DNA from: Candidatus Atribacteria bacterium
GTDB taxonomy: Bacteria; Atribacterota; Phoenicimicrobiia; Phoenicimicrobiales; Stramentimicrobiaceae
Reading direction: 5' to 3'
Length of the DNA stretch: 9,357 nucleotides
NCBI GenBank assembly: GCA_016934875.1
Contig: JAFGSC010000242.1
Coordinates: 1-9,357, forward strand
Below are positions 1 to 6,885 of this stretch, in pieces. Positions within the stretch are counted from its first letter, which is position 1. Each line of letters begins with the position of its first letter. The translations under genes and the position numbers were made by a program. The notes under the pieces are model-generated. The model was not told the origin of the DNA and searched no databases. It was given only the letters and a program-made list of their open reading frames with translations.

Positions 1-24
1 AAAAATAGATTTAGTCTGAATTCC

Positions 25-933
25 CTATATTAACCGTGACAATATTTCCTGTTTTTCACCATAAAAAAAATCTATAGGTGGAATTTCCAATACACTGTAA
101 CAACCAGGTTTTTGCTTTAAGCTTGCTCTTGCCGCTGATACCATTACCTGTCCTGTGACTGCAGGGTTATTGACGGATACGGTGTATTCCATTCTTTGAT
201 TATGTGTCTTTCCGGAAACTCCTTTTCTTTCAATTTTAACCGCATGACCCATATCAAGCAGACCTCCTATATTGTCTACCTTAACAACATGAACTTCATC
301 ATGAATAAAATATGAGTCATTCTTTATCTTATTGGATATATTTTCCAAATCATACCCATTTTTCATCTTAACGTATACGAGACGTCGATGCATACCCACA
401 CCCTTTGGAATGGTTAATGAAATTGCATCATCTATTCCCTCAATGCTCTTTACAGCAACTGTATGCCCCAAACTCATTCCTGGACCATAGTTGACATAAG
501 TAATACCTTTGGGAGCATTAATTTCTAAAATAGCCCTGATCATAGAGTCACTGCCGGGATCCCAACCTGCTGCAACAATAGAGACAGCTTTATATTTTTT
601 TGCCATATCGCCTAAATCTTCCCGTAACTTTATCAGGGATTCTCCATGGATATCATAAGCATCAACCGTGTTGATACCCTGTTGCAGGTATATGGGAGCA
701 ATTTCAGGTACTTTTCTACTACTGATAGCCAGAATTGCCACATCTATTTTACCTAACTTTTTAATATCGTTTTCTATAAGAGGAATATTTCTAACTTCTT
801 CCTTTATTTTTTTAATATTATGAGGCAATTCAACGATACCGGCTATTTCCATATCCGGGCTTTCGTAGAGAGCATCCAAAACCCCTCTTCCGACATGACC
901 AAATCCTACGATGATCACCCTTGATTTGTACAA
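25..933 (-). CDS. meso-diaminopimelate dehydrogenase-family oxidoreductase
   Basis: NAD(P)-dependent dehydrogenase of 302 residues, probably cytoplasmic. The family reversibly and oxidatively deaminates the D-centre of meso-diaminopimelate; some members accept other D-amino acids. Seen: Rossmann loop GFGHVG at 10-15, DAYDIH at 91-96, GWDPG at 123-127, GPGMSLGH at 150-157 and a C-terminal block ending in SVLEIPP at 280-286. These align with GYGNLG, DTYDNH, GWDPG, GPGLSQGH and TVLEVAP as I remember them from the Corynebacterium enzyme. Against that enzyme, the stretch after TIPKG (175-179) is shorter by roughly 15 residues, and NQ (245-246) stands where NH occurs, so substrate range may differ. 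The start is TTG, set by AGGAGG 7 nt upstream. It is the last operon gene seen, 48 nt after the PLP enzyme gene. Placement behind an amino-acid importer favours catabolism or D-amino acid metabolism over lysine biosynthesis; that is inference. Family assignment is firm, substrate is not. Confidence 0.87.
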   Translation of the reverse strand: MYKSRVIIVGFGHVGRGVLDALYESPDMEIAGIVELPHNIKKIKEEVRNIPLIENDIKKLGKIDVAILAISSRKVPEIAPIYLQQGINTVDAYDIHGESLIKLREDLGDMAKKYKAVSIVAAGWDPGSDSMIRAILEINAPKGITYVNYGPGMSLGHTVAVKSIEGIDDAISLTIPKGVGMHRRLVYVKMKNGYDLENISNKIKNDSYFIHDEVHVVKVDNIGGLLDMGHAVKIERKGVSGKTHNQRMEYTVSVNNPAVTGQVMVSAARASLKQKPGCYSVLEIPPIDFFYGEKQEILSRLI

Positions 934-940
934 TTTAATT

Positions 941-946
941 CCTCCT
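941..946 (-). promoter_or_regulatory. Shine-Dalgarno AGGAGG fixing a TTG start
   Basis: On the minus strand AGGAGG lies 7 nt before the TTG at 931-933. The protein read from this TTG begins directly with the Rossmann strand (YKSRVIIVGFG), as expected for the family, so the TTG start is preferred over any internal codon. Confidence 0.8.
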
Positions 947-948
947 AC

Positions 949-961
949 CTGGATAATCCAG
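949..961 (-). repeat. Small inverted repeat touching the SD of the dehydrogenase gene
   Basis: The minus strand reads CTGGAT-T-ATCCAG, a perfect 6-base dyad around one base. As RNA it can form a 5-bp stem with a 3-base loop, ending 2 nt before AGGAGG. It could modulate translation of the last gene or mark an mRNA end. It is short enough to be chance. Confidence 0.35.
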
Positions 962-981
962 AATTACAATAAATAAATTTT

Positions 982-2004
982 TTATTTTCTTTCTATCAAA
1001 ACATCTTTATGATAAGCAAAATTTGCTATTTCTCCACCAGTGTGTAAAAAAATTACCTGCTCATTCTTTTTGAAAAAACCTTTTATTATTAAATCAATCA
1101 TACCGGCCATGGCCTTTCCGGTGTAAACGGGGTCAAGTATAATTCCTTCGGTTTGGGCTAAAGTATGAATTGCTTTAATACCATCTATCGTTGGAATAGC
1201 ATATCCTTCACCGATATAATCATAATTTATCGTAATTTCCTGGGGAGAAAAAGTCCCGCACTCTAACTCAAAATCTTTCACAGTCTGGTTGCACAAATCT
1301 GCAATTTCTTGAGATTTTGGTTTAATATGCCTACTTATGCTAATACCGTAACTTTTAGTATCCATTGGATATAACCTTAATCCCAGTTCCATACCTGCCT
1401 GAGTTCCACCTGTTCCGACTGCTGAAACAATATAATCAAAATGGATATCCTTTTCTTCTGATTGGGATTTTATTTCTTTTATTGCACTGATATATCCCAA
1501 ATTTCCTAAAGAATTACAACCTCCCAAGGGAATAATATACGGAATTTGACCATTCCTTTTCACTTCTTCTGCTATTTCTCCTGTAATAGGTGTTTCTCCA
1601 GCCTCTTCTTTTTGTTCATCTTCATCGGTATAAGGTTTAAATCGAATATCACATCCTAACATTGAGTCTAGCAGCAAATTACCCTGGTATTCTTCTGGTT
1701 TATTGCCATTCAGTACCAGAATAACCTTCAAACCTATTTTCCTTGCAGCTGCAGCAGTTTGCCTTGCCCAATTCGATTGAAGTCCTCCAATAGTGATGAT
1801 TACATCCGCTTTTTTATCTAAAGCATCAGCAAGAATATATTCAAGCTTTCTTGTTTTATTTCCTCCAAAAGCAAGTCCAGTGCAATTATCATGTTTAATA
1901 AATATCCTGGGCCCTTTCAATAGTTTTGTTAGATTCCTGGCATATTCCAAAGGAGTTGGTAAGAAGGCTAATGATATTTTTGGGTATTTTTCAATAGAAT
2001 TCAT
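982..2004 (-). CDS. PLP-dependent D-cysteine desulfhydrase/ACC deaminase-family enzyme
   Basis: Fold-type II (tryptophan synthase beta-like) PLP enzyme of 340 residues, the usual length for this family. Members split small amino acids (D-cysteine, ACC, cysteate) by elimination or ring opening, releasing ammonia and a keto acid. Seen: GGNKTRKLEY at 47-56 with the likely Schiff-base lysine K50; GGLQSNWARQTAA at 73-85, the substrate-carboxylate loop; the glycine-rich phosphate cradle GTGGTQAGM at 197-205; DPVYTGKAMAGM at 291-302; HTGG at 321-324. The loop is SNW where I recall SNH in D-cysteine desulfhydrases and SNQ in ACC deaminases, so the substrate is open. HTGG favours the desulfhydrase branch. 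No signal peptide. The ATG start has AAGGAG 7 nt upstream. It follows livF by 40 nt and precedes the dehydrogenase by 48 nt, so it is probably co-transcribed with the importer and acts on its substrate. Confidence 0.87.
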   Translation of the reverse strand: MNSIEKYPKISLAFLPTPLEYARNLTKLLKGPRIFIKHDNCTGLAFGGNKTRKLEYILADALDKKADVIITIGGLQSNWARQTAAAARKIGLKVILVLNGNKPEEYQGNLLLDSMLGCDIRFKPYTDEDEQKEEAGETPITGEIAEEVKRNGQIPYIIPLGGCNSLGNLGYISAIKEIKSQSEEKDIHFDYIVSAVGTGGTQAGMELGLRLYPMDTKSYGISISRHIKPKSQEIADLCNQTVKDFELECGTFSPQEITINYDYIGEGYAIPTIDGIKAIHTLAQTEGIILDPVYTGKAMAGMIDLIIKGFFKKNEQVIFLHTGGEIANFAYHKDVLIERK

Positions 2005-2023
2005 AGTTATTCTCCTTCATTCA

Positions 2024-2041
2024 TATCGATCTTAATCGATA
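2024..2041 (-). repeat. Hairpin in the livF-PLP enzyme gap
   Basis: Two ATCGAT hexamers flank a 4-base loop, and the stem extends to 7 bp (TATCGAT/ATCGATA). In the minus-strand transcript it lies 3 nt after the livF stop codon and 6 nt before the SD of the PLP enzyme gene. No T-run follows, so it is not a classical terminator. An mRNA-processing or translation-modulating element is possible. Confidence 0.4.
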
Positions 2042-2044
2042 ATT

Positions 2045-2746
2045 TTACACTCCCAAGTACGCATTCTTAATGTTGGGATTATCAAGCATTTCTGTCCCAA
2101 TTCCAGAATAGGTAATCCTGCCATTTTCTAAAACATAAGCCCTGCTTGCAATCTCAAGAGCTTTGAAGGCATTTTGCTCAACCAACAAGATCGTGATTCC
2201 TATTTGGTTAATCTCCTTTATTTTTAAGAAAACTTCTTCGGTAAGATTTGGCGCTAATCCTAATGATGGCTCATCAAGCATAAGAAATTTGGGTTTGGAC
2301 ATTAAACCCCGGGCAATTGCCAACATTTGTTGTTCTCCACCTGATAATGTTCCCCCATATTGTTTTGTCCGTTTCTTCAGTATTGGAAATAATCGGTATA
2401 TTTCCTCCAAGTCTTTTTCAATTTCTAGGTTATCATTTCGCAAATAAGCACCCATCTTTAAGTTCTCATTCACAGTTAAATTTGGAAATATTCTTCTTCT
2501 TTCAGGAACTAAGATGACCCCTAATTTTACAATTTCATAACTGTGAGCCGGCAATTGATTATCTTCAAAAGTAATTTCTCCGGATGTTTTTTTTATGATG
2601 CCAGCAATACTGCCTAATAGGGTTGACTTTCCCGCTCCATTACTTCCAATGATGGATACAATTTCGTTTTTCTGAACCTGAATCGAAATTCCCTGTATCG
2701 CATGAATATGCCCATAAAATACATTCATATCTGTAATTTTAAGCAT
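2045..2746 (-). CDS. livF: Branched-chain-type amino-acid ABC transporter ATPase LivF
   Basis: Second ATP-hydrolysing subunit of the importer, cytoplasmic, pairing with LivG against LivH and LivM. It has 233 residues, normal for LivF. Numbered from the ATG: Walker A GSNGAGKS at 34-41, the PERRRIFP block at 81-88, ABC signature LSGGEQQ at 134-140, Walker B LMLDEP at 155-160, and LVEQN at 188-192, where Gln takes the usual H-loop position as is typical of LivF. Start choice: the frame also offers a TTG 6 nt further upstream (2752). The ATG at 2744-2746 gives the family-typical MLKI opening and overlaps the livG stop by 8 nt. No clear SD precedes either codon, so translational coupling to livG is likely. 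Identity is secure; the exact start is uncertain. Confidence 0.93.
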   Translation of the reverse strand: MLKITDMNVFYGHIHAIQGISIQVQKNEIVSIIGSNGAGKSTLLGSIAGIIKKTSGEITFEDNQLPAHSYEIVKLGVILVPERRRIFPNLTVNENLKMGAYLRNDNLEIEKDLEEIYRLFPILKKRTKQYGGTLSGGEQQMLAIARGLMSKPKFLMLDEPSLGLAPNLTEEVFLKIKEINQIGITILLVEQNAFKALEIASRAYVLENGRITYSGIGTEMLDNPNIKNAYLGV

Positions 2747-3533
2747 AAGCAATTTCGTCTTTCTTTTTTTGAGTAGAACTTCCTAAATAAGCTTCAATTA
2801 CTTTTGGATCTTTCTGAATATTCTCAGGTGTTCCTTCGGCAATCCTTCTGCCAAAATTCAACACGATAATATTATTGCAGAGACTAGTAATAACATTCAT
2901 ATGATGCTCGATAATGACCATGGTTAAATGATATTCGGTATAAATTTTCTGAATTAATCTGATAATATCTGTTACTTCTTTGGGATTCATCCCTGCAGCA
3001 GGTTCATCCAGAAGTAACATTTCAGGAGCTAGTGCTAACGCCCTGGTAATTTCAAGTTTTCTCTGTAATCCATAAGGTAAATTATCTGACTGGATTCCTA
3101 CATACTTTTCCAGCTCCATTTCCCTCAACAATTCTTTTGCTTCTTTGTCTATGTCTCTTTCTATTTTTTTATAATTCTTTGTTCTAAACAAGGCATCCAA
3201 TAGGTTGTAATTAGCCTTGTGATATAATGAAGCCTTTACATTATCAAGAACTGTCAATTTTTTGAAAAGCCGAATATTTTGAAACGTCCTAACGACGCCG
3301 AGATTAATAATTTGATCCGTCCTCATTTTATTGATTGGTTTGCCTTTGAATAAGATCAAACCATTGGTAATATCATAAGCTCTGGTTACCAGATTAAAAA
3401 TGGTTGTTTTGCCTGCTCCATTTGGGCCAATTAATCCTAAAATATCGTTCTTGTTTACTACAAAAGAAATACCTTTAAGGGCACAAATACCACCAAACTT
3501 CTTTTCAATTTGCTGAAGCTCTAATAAAACCAA
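2739..3533 (-). CDS. livG: Branched-chain-type amino-acid ABC transporter ATPase LivG
   Basis: ATPase subunit of the amino-acid importer, 264 residues, family-typical. Seen: Walker A GPNGAGKT at 36-43, Q-loop glutamine at 85 (RTFQNIRLF), a long helical insert at about 100-145, the LivG-type signature LPYGLQRKLE at 152-161, Walker B MLLLDEP at 172-178 with catalytic Glu177, and H-loop His210 in IIEHHM. The C-terminal tail KKKDE (257-261) is polar. The start is TTG, supported by AAAGGAG 5 nt upstream. An out-of-frame ATG lies between SD and TTG and is too close to the SD to be used. It starts 36 nt after livM and overlaps livF, consistent with one polycistronic message. Confidence 0.95.
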   Translation of the reverse strand: MVLLELQQIEKKFGGICALKGISFVVNKNDILGLIGPNGAGKTTIFNLVTRAYDITNGLILFKGKPINKMRTDQIINLGVVRTFQNIRLFKKLTVLDNVKASLYHKANYNLLDALFRTKNYKKIERDIDKEAKELLREMELEKYVGIQSDNLPYGLQRKLEITRALALAPEMLLLDEPAAGMNPKEVTDIIRLIQKIYTEYHLTMVIIEHHMNVITSLCNNIIVLNFGRRIAEGTPENIQKDPKVIEAYLGSSTQKKKDEIAYA

Positions 3534-3538
3534 AACAT

Positions 3539-3545
3539 CTCCTTT
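3539..3545 (-). promoter_or_regulatory. Shine-Dalgarno AAAGGAG fixing the livG TTG start
   Basis: The minus strand reads AAAGGAG, then five bases, then TTG at 3531-3533. The encoded VLLELQQIEKKFGG matches the usual LivG N-terminus, so the TTG start is well placed. Confidence 0.7.
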
Positions 3546-3569
3546 ATTTTCAACCGTTATTTTAAAAAT

Positions 3570-4448
3570 CTAGCTGACAATCTTATTAAACAATCTGCTC
3601 AATTGTTTATGTATCGTGGCTAGGCTATTGAAAGAAATCTCTCTATATCCCATCAAACCACTCGGCCTGAATATCATGGTTAATACCAATGCACTTCCAT
3701 AAAAAACTAAACGCCATAATTTCGCAAATCTGAAAATCTCAGGTACAAAAACAAAAATATAGGTTGCTATGATAGGCCCTGTTAAACTGCCGATTCCACC
3801 ACATACCACAGAGGCTAAAATCTGGGTTGATTGGTCTAATGTAAACATTGCGGGTTGAATAAAACCATAGTAATGAGCCAGCAAACCTCCTGATAGTCCA
3901 CAAAACAATGCACTGATAAAAAATGAAAAATACTTGGTTTTAAATAAGGGAACACCCAGCATTTCGGCAGCAACGGCATCTTCTCTCACTTCAACCATTC
4001 TTCTGCCATATTTCGAAAGAACCAAATGCTTCGCAACCAATATAGCTATAATCATTGCAATAATAATAACCGGTACAGTGCAACAAATCCTGATTCCGGG
4101 CAATCCCCGAGCTCCCTGGGTAATTTTTAAATTTTCCAGAATAACCCTAACGGCTTCTCCAAAACCTAATAGAGCGACTGCTAAATAATCGCTCCCCAAG
4201 TTACCTTTAATCGTAGGATAACCAATTAACAAGCTAACCAAACCAGCAAGCATGCTGCCAAGTACTAAGGCTAAAACAAAGGGGAAATGATAAAAATATG
4301 TTAAAATTGCAGCTCCGTAAGCCCCTATGGCAATAAAAGCAGCGTGACCAAAAGAAAAAAGTCCTGTGAATCCTGTAAAAATAGTCATCCCAATGACTGC
4401 TACAACATTAATCGAGGCTACAATAAAAATTGTCTTAAAATATTCCAC
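3570..4448 (-). CDS. livM: Branched-chain-type amino-acid ABC transporter permease LivM
   Basis: Inner-membrane permease subunit of 292 residues with about eight to nine hydrophobic segments. Seen: the family N-terminal motif GFTGLFSFGHAAFIAIGAY at 26-44; NLGSDYLAVALLGFGEAVR at 83-101, part of the substrate path; the ATPase-coupling loop KYGRRMVEVREDAVAAEMLG at 146-165; and SVVCGGIGSLTGPIIA at 213-228. The tail after RPSGLMGY (261-268) is an extra amphipathic stretch of about 24 residues. The start is GTG with GAGGAGG 10 nt upstream, a slightly long spacing. It lies 38 nt after livH and 36 nt before livG. With LivH it forms the transmembrane pore; specificity comes mainly from LivJ. Confidence 0.94.
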   Translation of the reverse strand: MEYFKTIFIVASINVVAVIGMTIFTGFTGLFSFGHAAFIAIGAYGAAILTYFYHFPFVLALVLGSMLAGLVSLLIGYPTIKGNLGSDYLAVALLGFGEAVRVILENLKITQGARGLPGIRICCTVPVIIIAMIIAILVAKHLVLSKYGRRMVEVREDAVAAEMLGVPLFKTKYFSFFISALFCGLSGGLLAHYYGFIQPAMFTLDQSTQILASVVCGGIGSLTGPIIATYIFVFVPEIFRFAKLWRLVFYGSALVLTMIFRPSGLMGYREISFNSLATIHKQLSRLFNKIVS

Positions 4449-4458
4449 TGAAATATTG

Positions 4459-4465
4459 CCTCCTC
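4459..4465 (-). promoter_or_regulatory. Shine-Dalgarno GAGGAGG before the livM GTG start
   Basis: A strong minus-strand GAGGAGG sits 10 nt before GTG (4446-4448). No in-frame ATG lies nearer, and the protein begins EYFKTIFIVASINVV, the expected first hydrophobic stretch. Confidence 0.7.
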
Positions 4466-4486
4466 ATTGTTTTGTTAAAAAGATTG

Positions 4487-5359
4487 CTACATCTTATCCT
4501 CTAACTTCACACCGAAAAGCCCTAAGGGCTTAAACAAAAGTATTAAAATTAATAGTGAAAAAGAAAATACATCTCTAACGACAGATGATATGTAAACCGA
4601 AACAATGGTTTCAATAATTCCAAGGATAAGTCCGCCGATAATTGCACCGGGTAAACTGCCAAGACCACCGATAACTGCAGCAATATAAGCCTTATTGGTA
4701 ATCCATCCCATCTGTGGATAAACCATATACCTAAACCCCATAAACACTCCGGCAATACCGGCAAATATGCCTGATAAAAAGAAAACATTTCTAATTAATA
4801 CATTAAAATTTGCTCCCATTAAAGATGCGGCAACCGGGTCGGAAACCCCTGCCCTGATTGCTATTCCCATCTTCGAGTAATTTAAAAACAAATGTAAAAG
4901 AATGATGCATATTATGGACACAAAAAAAGAGTAAATGTCTATCAAGCCAATTGTACTAGAAAAGATTTCAATATAATTTCTGGAAAAAATTTTTGGATAG
5001 GAATAAAAATTTGAACCAATCGTAGAGTATACCAGATTCTCGAGAATAATGGATACACCCATTGCAGTGATGATTAAATACAGCGAGGGGGCACTCTTCT
5101 CTCTAAGGGTTCGATAGGCTAACCTTTCATTGATAATTGATAATATACCTGTAATGATTGCTGTTAAAATTAATGACCAAAAAAACGACAAACCAATAAT
5201 AGAACAAAAAAGAAATCCCACATATGCACCCAACATAATCATTGCTCCATGGGCAAAATTACTGAAGTTCAAAATACTAAAAACAAGACAATAACCCATA
5301 GCCATTAATGCATATATGCTACCAATACCTAAGCCAGTAACCATTGTTTGTAAAAACAA
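4487..5359 (-). CDS. livH: Branched-chain-type amino-acid ABC transporter permease LivH
   Basis: Inner-membrane permease partner of LivM, 290 residues, almost entirely hydrophobic helices. Seen: the LivH opening GIGSIYALMAMGYCLVFSIL at 11-30 followed by NFSNFAHG at 31-38; TAMGVSIILENLV at 98-110; the ATPase-docking loop KMGIAIRAGVSDPVAASLMG at 163-182; AAVIGGLGSLPGAIIGG at 227-243; and the closing LFKPLGLFG at 275-283. The start is TTG with AGGAGG 9 nt upstream. An internal ATG five codons in (5342-5344) would also give a usable protein but lacks a matching SD. It is separated from livJ by 140 nt holding a large hairpin, and from livM by 38 nt. Confidence 0.94.
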   Translation of the reverse strand: MFLQTMVTGLGIGSIYALMAMGYCLVFSILNFSNFAHGAMIMLGAYVGFLFCSIIGLSFFWSLILTAIITGILSIINERLAYRTLREKSAPSLYLIITAMGVSIILENLVYSTIGSNFYSYPKIFSRNYIEIFSSTIGLIDIYSFFVSIICIILLHLFLNYSKMGIAIRAGVSDPVAASLMGANFNVLIRNVFFLSGIFAGIAGVFMGFRYMVYPQMGWITNKAYIAAVIGGLGSLPGAIIGGLILGIIETIVSVYISSVVRDVFSFSLLILILLFKPLGLFGVKLEDKM

Positions 5360-5368
5360 AATAATGTT

Positions 5369-5374
5369 CCTCCT
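5369..5374 (-). promoter_or_regulatory. Shine-Dalgarno AGGAGG fixing the livH TTG start
   Basis: AGGAGG on the minus strand is 9 nt before the TTG at 5357-5359. The internal ATG at 5342-5344 is 24 nt away from it, so the TTG start is favoured. Confidence 0.65.
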
Positions 5375-5402
5375 GACTTATTTACCAACATCAATACTTA
5401 GG

Positions 5403-5463
5403 ATTGCAGCTATCAGATTATTTCTAATCAACTTCTGTAATAAATAAATCCGATAGCTGCAAT
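5403..5463 (-). repeat. Large intercistronic hairpin between livJ and livH
   Basis: Perfect 12-base arms (5403-5414 and 5452-5463) are complementary. In the minus-strand RNA the stem extends inward by one G-U pair and four further pairs, about 17 bp in all. The loop region holds a competing small hairpin GATTA-GAAA-TAATC with a GNRA-type tetraloop. No T-run follows, so this is not a plain intrinsic terminator. In transporter operons such structures after the binding-protein gene often stabilise the upstream mRNA or partly stop transcription, giving more binding protein than permease. That role is inferred here from position. Confidence 0.7.
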
Positions 5464-5499
5464 TCTTATTATTGTGATGATTGGGTATTATTAAAAATA

Positions 5500-6651
5500 T
5501 TAATTTTCACCTGAATAACTCATGACATATTCAAATTTACCATCCTTGACCACGTTAATCACGGCTGGTTTATCCAATGGATTATGCGTCTGAGGGTCTA
5601 TAGTAAAGTTATCGGTTGTTAGAACTTGAATATTTTTCGTATTTTCTATAGCCGAAGCTAAAGTTTCTCCATCAGTAGTGCCTGCTCGCTTAATGGCATC
5701 AACTACTAACAATAATGCATCAACAGCCATTACAGGATTGGGAAGAACTGGGTCCGTATTATAAATTGCTCTATAATCTTCTAACCATTCGCTTAACAGT
5801 GGGTCTGCTAAATCTGCTAAATTAGTAAAATAAAACCCTTCCGTAGCTTCTCCGCCTATCGTCATCAAATCAGGGCTAGCGACGCCATCTCCTCCCATAA
5901 ATGGTGCTGTAATACCTAAATCACGAGCCTGTTTTGCAATTAAGCCGGCTTCTTTTTGCATCGTTGGTACATATAAAATATCCACCGGAGATGCCTTAAT
6001 CTTTCCTAAAATAGCTCTGAAATCTAGCTCTCCACTTCGGAAAGCTTCTTCATTCACAATTTTGCCACCTAAAGCGGTGAAATTTTCAATAAAGTAATCG
6101 GCAAGCCAAGAAGAATAATCCGAACCAACATCATAAACAATGGAAGCAGTTTTTGCTTTTAACTCATTATAGGCAAAATTAGCCGCAATTTTCCCCTGGA
6201 AAGGATCAATAAAGCAAACTCTAAATGCATACTTGAATGGTTTACCGTCTTCCGCAACCGTTGCCATCGGATTCGTAGCTGTGGTTCCGATTTGTGGTGT
6301 TTTTCCTTCCTCTGCAACAGTTCGTGCGGCAATAAATGTACCGCTTTGTGCTAAACCAATGATTGCAGCTACATGGTCTCTATCGATTAGTCTTTGGTTT
6401 ACAATCACTGCTTCCGGAGGATTAGCCCGGTTATCGTATTCGATGATCACAATTTTCTTCCCTAAAACCCCTCCATCCTGATTAATTTGTTCTGCAGCCA
6501 TTTTAAGAGCATTTAATTCTGATATTCCCCACATGGATGATGCTCCGGTTAGTGAAACATTTGCCCCTATCTTAATTGTATCTTCCTGAGCTAGAGCAAA
6601 AGAATAAAACAGCATTAAGCACAAAACGGTAATAATAATCTTTTTAAACAT
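5500..6651 (-). CDS. livJ: Periplasmic amino-acid binding protein, LivJ family
   Basis: Extracytoplasmic receptor of the importer (type I periplasmic binding fold), 383 residues. Seen: N-terminal signal with lysines at 3-4, hydrophobic core 5-18 and a signal-peptidase I site ALA|QE at 19-23. Cys11 is not in a lipobox, so the mature protein should be soluble, fitting a diderm cell. Family motifs: IGANVSLTG at 28-36; AIIGLAQSGTFIAA at 96-109 and IGTTATNP at 121-128, which contact the ligand amino-acid head group in relatives; VYDVGSDYS at 172-180; FMGGDGV at 251-257. The ATG start has AAGGAGG 6 nt upstream. It is the first operon gene, downstream of a 234-nt AT-rich leader. Specificity (branched-chain, D- or diamino acid) cannot be read from sequence alone. 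Confidence 0.95.
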   Translation of the reverse strand: MFKKIIITVLCLMLFYSFALAQEDTIKIGANVSLTGASSMWGISELNALKMAAEQINQDGGVLGKKIVIIEYDNRANPPEAVIVNQRLIDRDHVAAIIGLAQSGTFIAARTVAEEGKTPQIGTTATNPMATVAEDGKPFKYAFRVCFIDPFQGKIAANFAYNELKAKTASIVYDVGSDYSSWLADYFIENFTALGGKIVNEEAFRSGELDFRAILGKIKASPVDILYVPTMQKEAGLIAKQARDLGITAPFMGGDGVASPDLMTIGGEATEGFYFTNLADLADPLLSEWLEDYRAIYNTDPVLPNPVMAVDALLLVVDAIKRAGTTDGETLASAIENTKNIQVLTTDNFTIDPQTHNPLDKPAVINVVKDGKFEYVMSYSGEN

Positions 6652-6885
6652 CTTATACCTCCTTTTTCCCTATAAAAAATCATTATTTTACAAACCATCC
6701 CACCTGTTTAATATCTTTATTTTTCACCCCTTTCTTCAGGACAATCATACTATTCTATTCAAAATTTATTATTATCATATATTTTTTACATCATATCATA
6801 AGTATATAGGAATTTTGTAGTATTCTTTTTAAAATTTAATCCTGGATTAGAAGAGTGTTAGATTTTTTATACGGTCTATCATCCC
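6652..6885 (-). promoter_or_regulatory. AT-rich leader and probable promoter region of the liv operon
   Basis: The 234 bases between the flavoprotein gene's stop codon and livJ are much more AT-rich than the genes and hold no coding frame I can support. The minus strand has several -10-like hexamers (TATGAT three times between about 6747 and 6801) but none with a convincing -35 at 16-18 bases, so no single promoter is called. A small dyad TAATCC-T-GGATTA is at 6837-6849, too short for a secure terminator or operator. A strong SD (AAGGAGG, 6658-6664) ends the region. No T-box or other known riboswitch signature was recognised. Confidence 0.4.

Noticed and set aside
1793..2035. Plus-strand frame antisense to the PLP enzyme gene
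   Set aside because: Opposite-strand shadow of a conserved coding region; nothing supports expression.
4549..4788. 79-codon minus-strand frame inside livH
   Set aside because: Lies wholly within a strongly supported permease gene in another frame, with no SD or family resemblance.
6233..6481. Plus-strand 82-codon frame antisense to livJ
   Set aside because: Shadow of livJ; composition mirrors its codons and no SD was seen.
6837..6849. Dyad TAATCC-T-GGATTA after the flavoprotein genes as terminator or operator
   Set aside because: Only 5 pairs with a 3-base loop and no proper T-run; shared CTGGATTA with the dyad at 949-961 is probably chance.
6652..6885. Possible T-box, riboswitch or CodY site in the livJ leader
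   Set aside because: No T-box core motif or riboswitch signature found; the best CodY-like stretch (AATTTTGAATAGAAT) has too many mismatches.
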